Shown in pieces: positions 1-9,106 of a stretch of DNA of 64,000 nucleotides (position 1 is its first letter; each line of letters begins with the position of its first letter). Under the pieces are notes generated by a model, which did no database searches, was not told the origin of the DNA, and was given only the letters and a program-made list of their open reading frames with translations. The stretch covers positions 1 through 64,000 of the forward strand of contig CAMBXL010000004.1 in NCBI GenBank assembly GCA_945871905.1, written 5' to 3'. The translations under genes and the position numbers were made by a program. This DNA comes from Chitinophaga pinensis. Lineage in GTDB: Bacteria > Bacteroidota > Bacteroidia > NS11-12g > UBA955.

Positions 1-149
1 GCAATTATGTTTTTCATCCATATAAATTAGTTAAAGACGTAAGAACAGGTCAGGAAACCAGTAATATTCAAGCTGTGATGGATGGCGATTTAGATGATTT
101 TATCAAAGCTTTTTTAATGCAAAGTGGCGGTCAACAGTCTGATAAATAA
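1..149 (+). CDS. prfB: Peptide chain release factor 2, C-terminal end (partial)
   Basis: The frame is open from the left edge (first full codon at base 3) and encodes the last 48 residues of a class I release factor. It shows [12 protein letters not shown] followed by the family's closing segment [15 protein letters not shown]. Release factor 2 recognises UGA and UAA stop codons and triggers peptide release on the ribosome. The catalytic GGQ domain lies outside the window, so the RF2 rather than RF1 assignment rests on the C-terminal match alone. Confidence 0.85.
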   Translation, partial: NYVFHPYKLVKDVRTGQETSNIQAVMDGDLDDFIKAFLMQSGGQQSDK

Positions 150-176
150 AGGTTTTTAAAACACGTTAAACTTAGT

Positions 177-184
177 TAAATTTG
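177..184 (+). promoter_or_regulatory. TAAATTTG -7 element for the lipoprotein gene
   Basis: TAAATTTG matches the Bacteroidota TAnnTTTG element and ends only 4 nt before the ATG at 189. Transcription starting about 11 nt after its first base would give an almost leaderless mRNA. No clear TTG at -33 was found. Confidence 0.5.
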
Positions 185-188
185 CAAA

Positions 189-680
189 ATGATTAAAAAA
201 TACATCACTACTCTTTGCCTTGTTTTGGTTTTGTTGGGTTGCTCAAATGAAGAAGAAAAGTTGTCAAAACAAATTCAATCATTAGAACTCAATAATCAAT
301 TTCAAAACAGTGATTCTTTGGTCAATATTTACGTACTATTTACTAGTAAGTATCCTGAGCATCCCAATTCAATTAAATTCATGTTTAAGGCTGCTGAAAT
401 TCAAGTGAAAAAGAATAATTTATTGGAAGGTATAAAACTTTATGAAACCATTGGAACAAATTACAACGACAAAGAACTTGCGCCTGAGGCATTAATTCGA
501 GCTTCTGTATGCTTTCAATCAATACCAGACCCAGCGAATGCCAAAAGAATGCTTGAATTATACATTAAGAAATTTCCTACACACGAAAGAATAGAAGAAG
601 TTAAGCAAATGAATGAGATAGTTGGTTTATCTGAAGAGGAACTAATAAAGCGATTTACAGATAAATTAAACAAACCTTAG
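189..680 (+). CDS. TPR-like outer-membrane lipoprotein
   Basis: A 163-residue protein with a lipoprotein signal: basic N-terminus, hydrophobic core, then lipobox LLGC with Cys about residue 18. The mature part is helical and resembles tetratricopeptide units of the YbgF/BamD kind (KYPEHPNSIKF..., LLEGIKLYETI, KRMLELYIKKFPTHE). It probably acts as a periplasm-facing scaffold anchored by lipid; the partner is unknown. It lies just after prfB and 7 nt before an HMG-CoA lyase gene, and neither neighbour explains it. The ATG is preceded by a close -7 element. Confidence 0.7.
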   Translation: MIKKYITTLCLVLVLLGCSNEEEKLSKQIQSLELNNQFQNSDSLVNIYVLFTSKYPEHPNSIKFMFKAAEIQVKKNNLLEGIKLYETIGTNYNDKELAPEALIRASVCFQSIPDPANAKRMLELYIKKFPTHERIEEVKQMNEIVGLSEEELIKRFTDKLNKP

Positions 681-687
681 TTTTTTT

Positions 688-1539
688 ATGTCTTTACAAA
701 TTATTGAATGTCCAAGGGATGCCATGCAAGGCTTTCATCACGCCATTTCTACGGATACCAAAATAAAATACATCAATCAATTATTAAAAGTTGGTTTTAA
801 TGTATTGGACTGTGGAAGTTTTGTTTCTGCAAAGGCTGTTCCTCAATTGGTAGATACCAAGCAGGTTTTACAAAATATTGACACCATTGAAAATCTTACT
901 CAATTGTTGGTTATTGTAGCCAATGAGAGGGGTGCGGAGGAAGCTGTAAGCTTTAATAATGTTTCATTTATTGGTTTCCCGTTTAGTATTTCCGAAGTAT
1001 TTCAAAAGAGAAATACCAATCAAGGCATGAATGATGCTTTACTTCGTTTGGCTAATTTAAATAAGATTGCAATGGAAGCTGATAAATCCATGGTTGTTTA
1101 TTTGTCTATGGGATTTGGTAATCCTTATGGAGAGCATTACAGTGTTGACTTAGCATTAGAATGGTGTAAAAAAATTGCTGACTTAGGTATCCAAACGATT
1201 AGTTTGTCAGATACAGTAGGTGTAGCAAAAGAGAGTGATATTAAGTCCTTGTTTCAAAAATGTAACAGTGAAATAAAAGGTGTTGAGTTTGGGGCGCATT
1301 TTCATACTCAATATCATTCATCATTAAAACCAATTGAAGTGGCTTATGCAGCAGGTTGTAGAAGATTTGATGCAGCTTTTAAAGGTTTTGGTGGTTGTCC
1401 TTTTGCAACTGATAAATTATTAGGTAATTTGCCAACAGAAATACTAGTGGATTACATGGATTCTATCTACGAAACTTCATTCATTCAAATGGAAGAATTT
1501 AACAAAGCCAAGGAATTGGCTGGTGAAGTTTTTATTTAA
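688..1539 (+). CDS. Hydroxymethylglutaryl-CoA lyase family protein
   Basis: A 283-residue TIM-barrel lyase of the HMGL-like family. It shows the N-terminal CPRDAMQG catalytic segment, SLSDTVGVA, the metal-binding GAHFH motif, and the glycine-rich GFGGCPFA loop holding the family's reactive cysteine. The expected reaction is cleavage of 3-hydroxy-3-methylglutaryl-CoA to acetyl-CoA and acetoacetate, the last step of leucine breakdown. It is slightly shorter than the usual ~300 residues. It follows the lipoprotein gene by 7 nt and runs convergently into the cyclophilin gene with a 6-nt gap. A leucine dehydrogenase at 60277-61377 fits the same catabolic theme. Confidence 0.88.
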   Translation: MSLQIIECPRDAMQGFHHAISTDTKIKYINQLLKVGFNVLDCGSFVSAKAVPQLVDTKQVLQNIDTIENLTQLLVIVANERGAEEAVSFNNVSFIGFPFSISEVFQKRNTNQGMNDALLRLANLNKIAMEADKSMVVYLSMGFGNPYGEHYSVDLALEWCKKIADLGIQTISLSDTVGVAKESDIKSLFQKCNSEIKGVEFGAHFHTQYHSSLKPIEVAYAAGCRRFDAAFKGFGGCPFATDKLLGNLPTEILVDYMDSIYETSFIQMEEFNKAKELAGEVFI

Positions 1540-1545
1540 ATTATC

Positions 1546-2247
1546 TTAATACACTAATTTAGTGCTGATTATCTTAACATCTTCCAACGGTCTGTCGTTA
1601 GGGTCGCGCTTTAAGTTTGCAATTTTATCTATCACATCAAATCCTTTAATGGTTTCACCAAAAACACTGTATTGATTGTCTAGTGAAGGGGTTTCAACAT
1701 GACAGATATAAAATTGACTTCCACTGCTTTCTTTTCTTGGATTTTGCATATCACCTAATCTAGCAGCCGCTAAAGCGCCTTTTTTGTGTATTAAATGAGG
1801 CACAAATTCAGCTGGGATTGTATAGCCTGGACCGCCATTGCCGTATGTTTCACCAGGAATAGCTGCTTTGCTATTAGGGTCGCCAACTTGAATCATGAAA
1901 TTGCTAATAACACGATGGAAAATAATATCATTGTAAAAGTTGTTATGGCATAATTTTATGAAGTTAGCTTTGTGAAAAGGTGTTTCATTGTATAATTTAA
2001 CTTTAATAGTTCCCAAGCTTGTTTCTATTGCAACAATTACATCTTTGTCCATTGTTAAAGCCAAAATAGAATCTTCATCCGAATTTTGAGTAGGTGGAGT
2101 GTTAATTACTTCTTCTGTTGTTTCATTGGTGATGTTTTGATAATTAACTTCTTCTGAGCTAGTTTTAGTGGTAGAAGGTTGGCAAGCAGTGAGTAATACA
2201 ACGCTTAAAATTAGGGGACTTACAAAATTTAAAATGATTCTTTTCAT
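1546..2247 (-). CDS. Cyclophilin-type peptidyl-prolyl isomerase lipoprotein
   Basis: A 233-residue protein with a lipoprotein signal (lipobox LLTAC, Cys about residue 22), a polar linker to about residue 68, and a cyclophilin domain to the end. Family motifs include FHRVISNFMIQVGDP, GSQFYICH and a final VFGETIKGFDVIDKI. It should catalyse cis-trans isomerisation of proline bonds in envelope proteins. It is the last gene of the leftward ruvX-def-hypothetical cluster, 6 nt after its neighbour. Confidence 0.9.
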   Translation of the reverse strand: MKRIILNFVSPLILSVVLLTACQPSTTKTSSEEVNYQNITNETTEEVINTPPTQNSDEDSILALTMDKDVIVAIETSLGTIKVKLYNETPFHKANFIKLCHNNFYNDIIFHRVISNFMIQVGDPNSKAAIPGETYGNGGPGYTIPAEFVPHLIHKKGALAAARLGDMQNPRKESSGSQFYICHVETPSLDNQYSVFGETIKGFDVIDKIANLKRDPNDRPLEDVKIISTKLVY

Positions 2248-2253
2248 AACAGT

Positions 2254-2607
2254 TTAATGGGTTTCTAAAATTGATTCGTTTATAAAATATTCAATAATGT
2301 GTTCGCGAATATAAGTTTCTTGTTCTAAAAATGACATATCGGGAAGAGAATTTATTAATTCCCAATGCGGCCAACCTTCGTCATCCATTCCCTTAAGTTC
2401 ATAATGACCTGAGTAGCTAAGTATTTTGCACATGGCAATGTGCATTAGGGAAACTTTATCGTCTTTTTTGAAATTTGTTTCTTGAATATAGCCAAGTTCA
2501 CGCATGCCAATAATAAACAATAAGGCATCCATGTTTGGTTTTTTACCAAAATTCTTGGTCATGAATTCCAATATGTCTTGCCATAATTTTGTTCTTTCTT
2601 CGGTCAT
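2254..2607 (-). CDS. Conserved hypothetical protein between def and the cyclophilin gene
   Basis: A 117-residue acidic, soluble-looking protein with no signal peptide or membrane segment. It is rich in Trp, Met and His and predicted mostly helical (WQDILEFMTKNFG..., LLFIIGMRELGYI). I do not recognise the family. It is packed between def and the cyclophilin gene with gaps of 4 and 6 nt, so it is very likely co-transcribed with them. Function unknown. Confidence 0.7.
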   Translation of the reverse strand: MTEERTKLWQDILEFMTKNFGKKPNMDALLFIIGMRELGYIQETNFKKDDKVSLMHIAMCKILSYSGHYELKGMDDEGWPHWELINSLPDMSFLEQETYIREHIIEYFINESILETH

Positions 2608-2611
2608 TATT

Positions 2612-3163
2612 TTATTTTTTTGGAAATCTCATTTTATAGTCGTGAGAGACTTTTCCTAACGAAATATTGTTTAATTTTCCTTTAATAAGGTTTCTTTTCA
2701 AAGGTGAGATAAAATCAACAAACAATTTGCCTTCTATATGGTCGTATTCGTGTTGTATAATTCTTGCAGCCATTCCACTGAACGATTTTTCATGTTCTAC
2801 AAAGTTTTCATCTAGGTAACGAATGGTTAATTCCGGTTTACGTGACACATTTTCACGAATCGTTGGAATACTTAGACAGCCTTCTTCATATTTCCATTCA
2901 TCGCCCCATTCTTTGATAATTTCAGGATTAATAAATGTTTGTTTGAAATTAGCAGGTTCAATGTCTTCGATAGGTGAACCATCAACAATAAATATTCGGA
3001 TAGGTAAGCCAATTTGTGGTGCTGCTAGTCCTATGCCATGACTGCTGTACATGGTTTCATACATGTTGTCTAACAATTCTTTTAATTGAGGATATTCCGG
3101 CGTTATGTTTTCGCCTTTTTTTCTCAAAACAGGACTTCCATAGGCATATATTGGTAAAATCAT
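2612..3163 (-). CDS. def: Peptide deformylase
   Basis: A 183-residue Fe/Zn hydrolase that removes the formyl group from the initiator methionine of new proteins. All three family motifs are present: GIGLAAPQIG, EEGCLSIP (metal Cys) and QHEYDHIEG (two metal His and catalytic Glu). The length is typical. The start ATG overlaps the stop of ruvX as ATGA, indicating translational coupling. Confidence 0.97.
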   Translation of the reverse strand: MILPIYAYGSPVLRKKGENITPEYPQLKELLDNMYETMYSSHGIGLAAPQIGLPIRIFIVDGSPIEDIEPANFKQTFINPEIIKEWGDEWKYEEGCLSIPTIRENVSRKPELTIRYLDENFVEHEKSFSGMAARIIQHEYDHIEGKLFVDFISPLKRNLIKGKLNNISLGKVSHDYKMRFPKK

Positions 3164-3570
3164 TTTGTTTCTAAATAGGTTTGCAAAATTAAGGCAGCAG
3201 CTACCGTATCTACAAGTTTTTTATTTTTTCTGTCTTTTTTCTTGTAACCGGCATCAATGAGGGTTTGTTTTGCCATTCTACTTGTGAGTCTTTCATCGAC
3301 TAGTTTAATGGGGATATTTGGGAAATTTGTACTTAATTCAATGTTGAATTTCTCAACAAGTGGAGTAGCATCGGTATCATTTCCATCCATATTTTTGGGA
3401 AACCCTAAAATAATAGTCTCCACATTTTCTCTTAGAAAGTAATCTTTTAGATACTGTATAACTTTGGGTGTATCAATGGTATCCAAAGGAATAGCAAGCA
3501 TTTGCATGGGGTCTGTAACAGCCAAACCCACTCTTCTTAATCCGTAATCTAAAGCTAATATTCTACCCAT
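3160..3570 (-). CDS. ruvX: Putative pre-16S rRNA nuclease / Holliday junction resolvase RuvX (YqgF)
   Basis: A 136-residue RNase H-fold nuclease. Motifs: MGRILALDYGLRRVGLA (first Asp), ILGFPKNMDG and VDERLTS, with a late Asp in VDTVAAALIL. The family processes the 5' end of 16S rRNA and was first proposed as a Holliday-junction resolvase. The frame extends upstream to a TTG, but the ATG at 3570 fits the family N-terminus. First gene of the leftward operon, coupled to def by a 4-nt overlap. Confidence 0.93.
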   Translation of the reverse strand: MGRILALDYGLRRVGLAVTDPMQMLAIPLDTIDTPKVIQYLKDYFLRENVETIILGFPKNMDGNDTDATPLVEKFNIELSTNFPNIPIKLVDERLTSRMAKQTLIDAGYKKKDRKNKKLVDTVAAALILQTYLETK

Positions 3571-3630
3571 TTTTATTAATCGCAAATTGCGTTTTTTATT
3601 CCTCGATAAAAAAATTATTTTCGCACACTC

Positions 3631-4863
3631 ATGAAACTTAACAATGGAAGATATACAATTGATGGAGTAGACGTATTAGAATTGGCAGAAAATTTTGATA
3701 CTCCTATCTATGTTTACAGTGCCGAAAAAATGCACGATCAATTTAAAACATTACAAGAAGCTTTCCCAGGTGTCAAGCTTGGATTGCATTATGCCTGTAA
3801 GGCTTTGTCTAACATTAATGTTCTTAAGTTAATGAAATCATTTGGAACGGGTTTGGATGCAGTGTCTATTCAAGAAGTTTGGTTAGGTCTAAAAGCAGGT
3901 TTTGAACCTTCTGAAATTCTTTACACGCCCAATGGTGTAAGTATGGATGAAATTGAAATGGCTATCAATGAAGGAGTAAAAATAAATATTGATAATATCT
4001 CTATCCTTGAACAATTTGGTGCTAAGTACGGTAATAAAGTGCCTGTATGCATTCGTGTTAATCCTCATATCATGGCAGGTGGTAACACTAAAATTTCTAC
4101 AGGCCATATCGATTCTAAGTTTGGGATTAGTTACTATCAGCTAAGACATGTAGAAAGAGTAGTTAAGTTATATGATATCAATGTTGAAGGTCTTCACATG
4201 CACACAGGTAGTGATATTTTAGATGCTGAAGTTTTCTTAAGAGGTGCTGAGTTATTGTTTGAAGCAGCAGCAGGTTTTAAAGATTTAAGATACATGGACT
4301 TTGGAAGTGGTTTTAAAGTTGCCTATAAAGAAAATGATATAACAACTAATATTAAGGATATTGGAAACAAAATTGCAGAGAGGTTCAAAAAATTCTGTAG
4401 TGAATACGGTAGAGAATTAGAGCTATGGTTCGAACCAGGCAAATTCTTAGTAAGTGAATCTGGCTTTTTTCTAGTTAAGACTAATGTTGTCAAACAAACC
4501 ACAAGCACTATGTTTGCTGGTGTTGATAGTGGTTTGAATCACCTTATCAGACCGATGTTGTATGATGCTTACCATCATATTACTAATGTTAGCAATCCAC
4601 AGGGTGTAGAACGTATATATGCGGTGGTTGGTTATATTTGTGAAACCGACACTTTTGGTTGGGACAGAAAATTAAATGAAGTAAGAGAAGGTGATATTTT
4701 AGCCTTTCATAATGCTGGTGCTTATGGATTCAGTATGGCTAGTAATTATAACTCTCGATTCAGACCTGCTGAAGTTCTAATACTAGACGGAAAAGCCCAT
4801 TTGATTCGCAAAAGAGAAACAATACAAGACATATTAAATAATCAAATAGAATTGAACTTTTAA
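3631..4863 (+). CDS. lysA: Diaminopimelate decarboxylase
   Basis: A 410-residue PLP enzyme of the alanine-racemase fold that converts meso-diaminopimelate to L-lysine. The PLP lysine is in HYACKAL (Lys57). Other signatures are HMHTGSDI, the glycine-rich MDFGSGF, WFEPGKF (where EPGR is more usual), a cross-dimer Cys in YICETDTF, and NAGAYGFSMASNYN. It starts at an ATG 60 nt from divergent ruvX, with a near -7 element TATTTTCG at 3616-3623. The lysine-pathway gene dapB is at 31130. Confidence 0.95.
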   Translation: MKLNNGRYTIDGVDVLELAENFDTPIYVYSAEKMHDQFKTLQEAFPGVKLGLHYACKALSNINVLKLMKSFGTGLDAVSIQEVWLGLKAGFEPSEILYTPNGVSMDEIEMAINEGVKINIDNISILEQFGAKYGNKVPVCIRVNPHIMAGGNTKISTGHIDSKFGISYYQLRHVERVVKLYDINVEGLHMHTGSDILDAEVFLRGAELLFEAAAGFKDLRYMDFGSGFKVAYKENDITTNIKDIGNKIAERFKKFCSEYGRELELWFEPGKFLVSESGFFLVKTNVVKQTTSTMFAGVDSGLNHLIRPMLYDAYHHITNVSNPQGVERIYAVVGYICETDTFGWDRKLNEVREGDILAFHNAGAYGFSMASNYNSRFRPAEVLILDGKAHLIRKRETIQDILNNQIELNF

Positions 4864-4869
4864 TAAGTC

Positions 4870-7800
4870 CTATTCTATTATTATTTTTTGAGTAAATACT
4901 TGGTTTTGCTGCCAAACTTTCAGAAGATAAACGCCTTTTGGGTCTTTACTTAAATCGATAACAGTTGATTGACTGTTTGCTATCATTCTTTCATCTATTT
5001 TTTGCCCAAGCATAGACCAAACCTCAATAAGGTTATAATTATTTATATACTTAAATTTAATCGTAAATATACCATTACTTGGATTTGGATAAACCTCTAT
5101 TTTACTTGCATTTAATTCATTGACATATAATTTGTTGACTGTTACGCAGTTTGAGGTGTCTTTACAATTGTTTTGCGTAATTTCTACCGCATATTCACCA
5201 TTGATGTTAGGTCGGAATGTTCTTGAGGTTGCCCCTTCAATTTTTTGCCATTGTGGTGAGCACACATACCATTGATAATCTACTTGAGTGGCACTAGCGG
5301 TTAGTAAAGTGTCTTCTGATATGATGTTAATATTCGGTTTGATAACAGTAAGTTTAATTGAAATCAAACTATCACAACCAAAGTAATTGGCAATTGTAAC
5401 AGAAAATGAATCAGAATCGTAATGAGGATTTCCTATTGGATCAACGTAAACTCGACAACTTGAAGTATTTATTGAGCTCGAGGAGTTTTTAATTTTCAAA
5501 TTAATTTGAATCAAACTGTCACAACCTTTATAGTTTGGAATAACAACATTAAAGGATTTACTTTCTTTGTGTAAAGAACCATCGGGTGCTATATAGGTGT
5601 GGCAGACTGCTGTATCAATTTTACTTTTTGAATTTAAAATACTTAAATGTATGTTTATGATACTGTCGCAACCAAGGTAATTGTTGATAGTGGAAATGTA
5701 TTCTCCTGATGAGTCAATTGTTCTTCCATCGGGTGTAATGTATGACTGACAAGCAGAAGTAATGATTGAGCTATAACTTTTAGTTTTAATCGTAACTTGT
5801 AGTTGAATAAAACTATCGCAGCCCCAATAGTTAGGAATGGTATCTCTAAATAAACCAGATTGTTTGTAGATATATTTAGAACTAGGGGATATCAAACTAT
5901 CACAACTACTAATAATAAGATTAGATTCAGTTGGAAGGCAAACAGAGGTTAATTTACCTGAAGGTCTTCCACTGTTTGTATAGTTGAAATCAAATGTTTT
6001 CTTTATGCTAGAATTGCTTAAATCATATTCAAATAGTTGTCCCAAATCAAATTTTCCTCCCAAATTGGAAGTACTGTATATTTTGTTGTTTTGCCCTGCT
6101 GTTAATCTAGAACTTGAGCTAGGATAAATTAAAGTGTCAAAATGATGTATCGTTGACAATGAATCATTGCCTAAATGGTATGTGTATAGCGTTCCTTTGT
6201 TATTATTTCCACCCTCAATTGTTATACCTATCAAAGTGTTGTTATTTCCTGCGATTAAACTTCCTGAAGGGTGATATCCAATAGTATTGTTATTAAAATC
6301 TAAAAGTTTATTGACATTTTGGTTTTGAATATCAACTTCAAACAATACTCCAAAACCGTCTTTTCCTCCTTGGGTTGTTACGCCGTATAACTTACCATTT
6401 GAAGCTTGAAAAAGTTCGCTATTAGGTTCAAATCCCCAAAGTGTGTCATCAAAATCTATTATTGGGGTGAGTTGTGAATTGCTTGGATTAAATTTAAAAA
6501 GAGTTCCAAAGTCATTATTGCCGCCAAATGAAGTAACGCCATACAAGTTATTGTCTTGAGCTAAGGCAAGTCCTGCAATAGGTTCTGCGCCAACTGTTGA
6601 GTAGTTGAAATCTGCTTTTTTTGTGGTTTGTAAAGTTTGAGGATTGTATTCATAAATGGTTCCATCATTATTGTTGCCACCAAAGCGTGTTACTCCCCAA
6701 ATACGATTTTGGTAATAACAAAGTTGACCAGTAGGTTGAAAGCCAAGGGTAGTTGAAAATTCAGTTCTTTTGTAATATTCATTGTTTTTAAGGTCATATT
6801 CATACAACGTTCCCAAGTTAGTAGCTCCATTATTTTGATTGGTGCCACCAAATACAGTCGTTCCAAAGAGTGTATAAGCGTATGGATTTATAACAGTACT
6901 TTGTGGTGAATAGCCATTGTCAGATTGGTTTAAATGTTTTTTTACGGTAAAAGTATTGTTATTGATAGAATATTCAAACAAGACTCCTGAATTATTTAAT
7001 CCACCTCGGTTTGTGAGTCCAACTATTTTTTGATTAGGCATTAAAACAACACTTCCAAATGGATTTCTACCATTGCTGCCATTAAAATTAACACGTACAG
7101 ATAATGTTGAATTATTGGTATTGTATTCAAACAAAGTACCTTGTGAATTACTTCCACCTTGAGAGGTAAGACCATAGAGAATGCCATTTCCAGTATGCAC
7201 TAATTTCCCAAAAGGATTTCGTCCATAGTTTGATCCATCAAAATCAATTCTCTTCACAAACGAATCATTTTGAATATTGAATTCAAACAGGGTTCCAATA
7301 TTATTAGTTCCGCCCAAAAAAGTCATACCGTACAACAATCCATTAGGCGCAAGTTCTAATTCACCATAAGGACTACTTCCTGAATTAGTGCCATTAAAAT
7401 TGAATTTAACCTGAAAAGAGTCAATACTTGGAGAATATTCGAAAATAATTCCGAAGTTATTTTGTCCCCCTTGGAATGTCATTCCATACATTTTGTTATT
7501 TACTAGATATAAACTTCCAAATGGATTTCTTCCAGAGTTTGTTCCATCCATTTCAACTTTTGCTTTCAAACTGTCCGTTGACAAGTCATATTCAAATAAA
7601 ACCCCTGCATTGTATGTGCCACCTTGATAGGCTAAACCATAGAGTTTATTATTAAGCATAGTGACACTTCCAAAAGGATTTCTACCATTTGATGCACCAT
7701 TAAAATGAGCCAAAATTTGATAAGATTGATTGCTGATTGTGTATTCAAAGATTACACCGTGATTAAAATTGCCACCAGCACTTGTTAGTCCATATAATTT

Positions 7801-8172
7801 ACCATTATTAAAAATCAAACTACCAGTAGGGGTTATTCCATTAGCCTCAGAAAAATCAAATCTTTTGGTGAAAGTGTTAAGACTGTCGTTGTATTCAAAC
7901 AAGACACCGTTGTTGTATTTTCCTCCAGAAGTTGTAAGGCCGTAAAGGGTGTGATTCCCCACATATGTAAGTTGAGTGTAGCGAGGATTGGCACCAGAAA
8001 TGCCATCAAATAAATGAATATTGTTTAGGTTGTTTCCGTTTATATCTGTTTTAAAAAGAGTTCCAAACTCATTTCCACCGTTTGATGTTACCCCTATAAG
8101 TCCAGGTTGTGCAGATAAACTGACAACTATCAAAAAGAAAATGAATATAAGTATGAGTTTTTTTAATATCAT
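4870..8172 (-). CDS. Giant exported GloVer-repeat protein with T9SS type A sorting domain
   Basis: An 1100-residue secreted protein. Residues 1-22 form a signal peptide. Residues about 24-700 contain 14 repeats of the GloVer type (G-x-T-x2-GG-x2-N-x-GTLFEY), probably a beta-propeller-like fold. Residues about 755-945 hold four ~44-residue repeats, each with a leading Cys and a closing NYxGCDSxI. An Ig-like stretch follows. From about residue 1025 comes a C-terminal sorting domain starting VYPNPSNGIF and ending KGVYLLKV...QKIIIE, which directs export and surface attachment by type IX secretion. It has no operon partners; it is convergent with lysA. Substrate or adhesive target unknown. Confidence 0.88.
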   Translation of the reverse strand: MILKKLILIFIFFLIVVSLSAQPGLIGVTSNGGNEFGTLFKTDINGNNLNNIHLFDGISGANPRYTQLTYVGNHTLYGLTTSGGKYNNGVLFEYNDSLNTFTKRFDFSEANGITPTGSLIFNNGKLYGLTSAGGNFNHGVIFEYTISNQSYQILAHFNGASNGRNPFGSVTMLNNKLYGLAYQGGTYNAGVLFEYDLSTDSLKAKVEMDGTNSGRNPFGSLYLVNNKMYGMTFQGGQNNFGIIFEYSPSIDSFQVKFNFNGTNSGSSPYGELELAPNGLLYGMTFLGGTNNIGTLFEFNIQNDSFVKRIDFDGSNYGRNPFGKLVHTGNGILYGLTSQGGSNSQGTLFEYNTNNSTLSVRVNFNGSNGRNPFGSVVLMPNQKIVGLTNRGGLNNSGVLFEYSINNNTFTVKKHLNQSDNGYSPQSTVINPYAYTLFGTTVFGGTNQNNGATNLGTLYEYDLKNNEYYKRTEFSTTLGFQPTGQLCYYQNRIWGVTRFGGNNNDGTIYEYNPQTLQTTKKADFNYSTVGAEPIAGLALAQDNNLYGVTSFGGNNDFGTLFKFNPSNSQLTPIIDFDDTLWGFEPNSELFQASNGKLYGVTTQGGKDGFGVLFEVDIQNQNVNKLLDFNNNTIGYHPSGSLIAGNNNTLIGITIEGGNNNKGTLYTYHLGNDSLSTIHHFDTLIYPSSSSRLTAGQNNKIYSTSNLGGKFDLGQLFEYDLSNSSIKKTFDFNYTNSGRPSGKLTSVCLPTESNLIISSCDSLISPSSKYIYKQSGLFRDTIPNYWGCDSFIQLQVTIKTKSYSSIITSACQSYITPDGRTIDSSGEYISTINNYLGCDSIINIHLSILNSKSKIDTAVCHTYIAPDGSLHKESKSFNVVIPNYKGCDSLIQINLKIKNSSSSINTSSCRVYVDPIGNPHYDSDSFSVTIANYFGCDSLISIKLTVIKPNINIISEDTLLTASATQVDYQWYVCSPQWQKIEGATSRTFRPNINGEYAVEITQNNCKDTSNCVTVNKLYVNELNASKIEVYPNPSNGIFTIKFKYINNYNLIEVWSMLGQKIDERMIANSQSTVIDLSKDPKGVYLLKVWQQNQVFTQKIIIE

Positions 8173-8252
8173 TGTATAAAATTAAATATTTTTATTAATT
8201 TCAATTTGCTAAAATAATACAAGAATTTATTTTTTTCAATTTATTTATTAAT

Positions 8253-8266
8253 GTAATGTTTGTTAC
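8253..8266 (+). promoter_or_regulatory. Operator 1: GTAATGTTTGTTAC upstream of tauE-like/sqr
   Basis: A 14-bp near-palindrome fitting GTAAC-N4-GTTAC with one arm mismatch. Its first base is 36 nt before the first base of the -7 element at 8289. It is one of four sites with identical spacing, inferred to bind the Crp/Fnr protein encoded at 18078-18722. Confidence 0.65.
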
Positions 8267-8288
8267 ACAAATTTGGGTTTATTGAACT

Positions 8289-8296
8289 TAGTTTTG
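8289..8296 (+). promoter_or_regulatory. TAGTTTTG -7 element for the tauE-like gene
   Basis: Exact TAnnTTTG. The ATG at 8303 is only 6 nt further on, so the transcript would be nearly leaderless. No independent -33 TTG is conserved among the four sulfur promoters, which suits activator dependence. Confidence 0.6.
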
Positions 8297-8302
8297 CTCA
8301 TT

Positions 8303-9100
8303 ATGGAAATTATAGGATATATAGCATCAATCTTAATTGGCGTCTCATTAGGATTAATTGGAGGAGGGGGTAGTATTTTAACTGTCCCGGTTTTGGTTTA
8401 TTTATTTGGGGTTAACCCCGTAGTAGCCACAGGTTATTCTTTGTTTATTGTTGGTATAACAAGTTCTGTTGGAACTTATTCTTACTTTAAAAAAGGTTTA
8501 GTAAATATTAAAACAGCAGTTGTTTTTGGTATTCCCTCAATAATAGCGGTATTTTTAACAAGGGCATACATAGTACCTGCAATACCTTCAGAGGTTTTTA
8601 CAATTGGAAGTTTGGTGGTTACCAAAAGTATTTTAATGATGATCATATTTGCTGTTTTAATGATAGCGGCTTCATACAGTATGATTAAAAAAGACAAAGC
8701 CAAAAAAGAGGAAGAAGCAAGTAAACAAACCTTTAACTATCCTGTCATTTTATTAGAGGGTATGGTTGTTGGTATTTTAACAGGATTAGTAGGTGCAGGA
8801 GGTGGTTTTTTAATTATTCCGGCATTAGTGGTATTGAGTAAATTGCCGATGAAAGAGGCTGTAGGAACATCTTTGGTGATTATTGCGGCAAAGTCATTAA
8901 TTGGATTTTTGGGAGAGGGTGCCGAAGTTCAAGTTGATTGGACCTTCCTAATGACTATTTCAGCTTTTGCAATAGTGGGAATATTTGTTGGAACTTATTT
9001 GTCAAAGAAAATAGAAGGTGCTAAATTAAAACCAACTTTTGGGTGGTTTGTATTGGTGATGGGGATTTATATTATCATAAAAGAACTATTTTTAAAATAA
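8303..9100 (+). CDS. TauE/SafE-family sulfite/sulfur-anion exporter
   Basis: A 265-residue integral membrane protein with about eight hydrophobic segments and the two related glycine-rich halves typical of TauE/SafE (GLIGGGGSILTVPVL near the start, GLVGAGGGFLIIPAL in the middle). Family members export sulfite, sulfoacetate or related anions. Placed 6 nt before sulfide:quinone oxidoreductase and behind the sulfur operator, it probably removes sulfite made during sulfide oxidation. The frame reaches back to a TTG at 8273, but the ATG at 8303 lies downstream of the -7 element and gives a normal N-terminus. Confidence 0.85.
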   Translation: MEIIGYIASILIGVSLGLIGGGGSILTVPVLVYLFGVNPVVATGYSLFIVGITSSVGTYSYFKKGLVNIKTAVVFGIPSIIAVFLTRAYIVPAIPSEVFTIGSLVVTKSILMMIIFAVLMIAASYSMIKKDKAKKEEEASKQTFNYPVILLEGMVVGILTGLVGAGGGFLIIPALVVLSKLPMKEAVGTSLVIIAAKSLIGFLGEGAEVQVDWTFLMTISAFAIVGIFVGTYLSKKIEGAKLKPTFGWFVLVMGIYIIIKELFLK

Positions 9101-9106
9101 AATATC

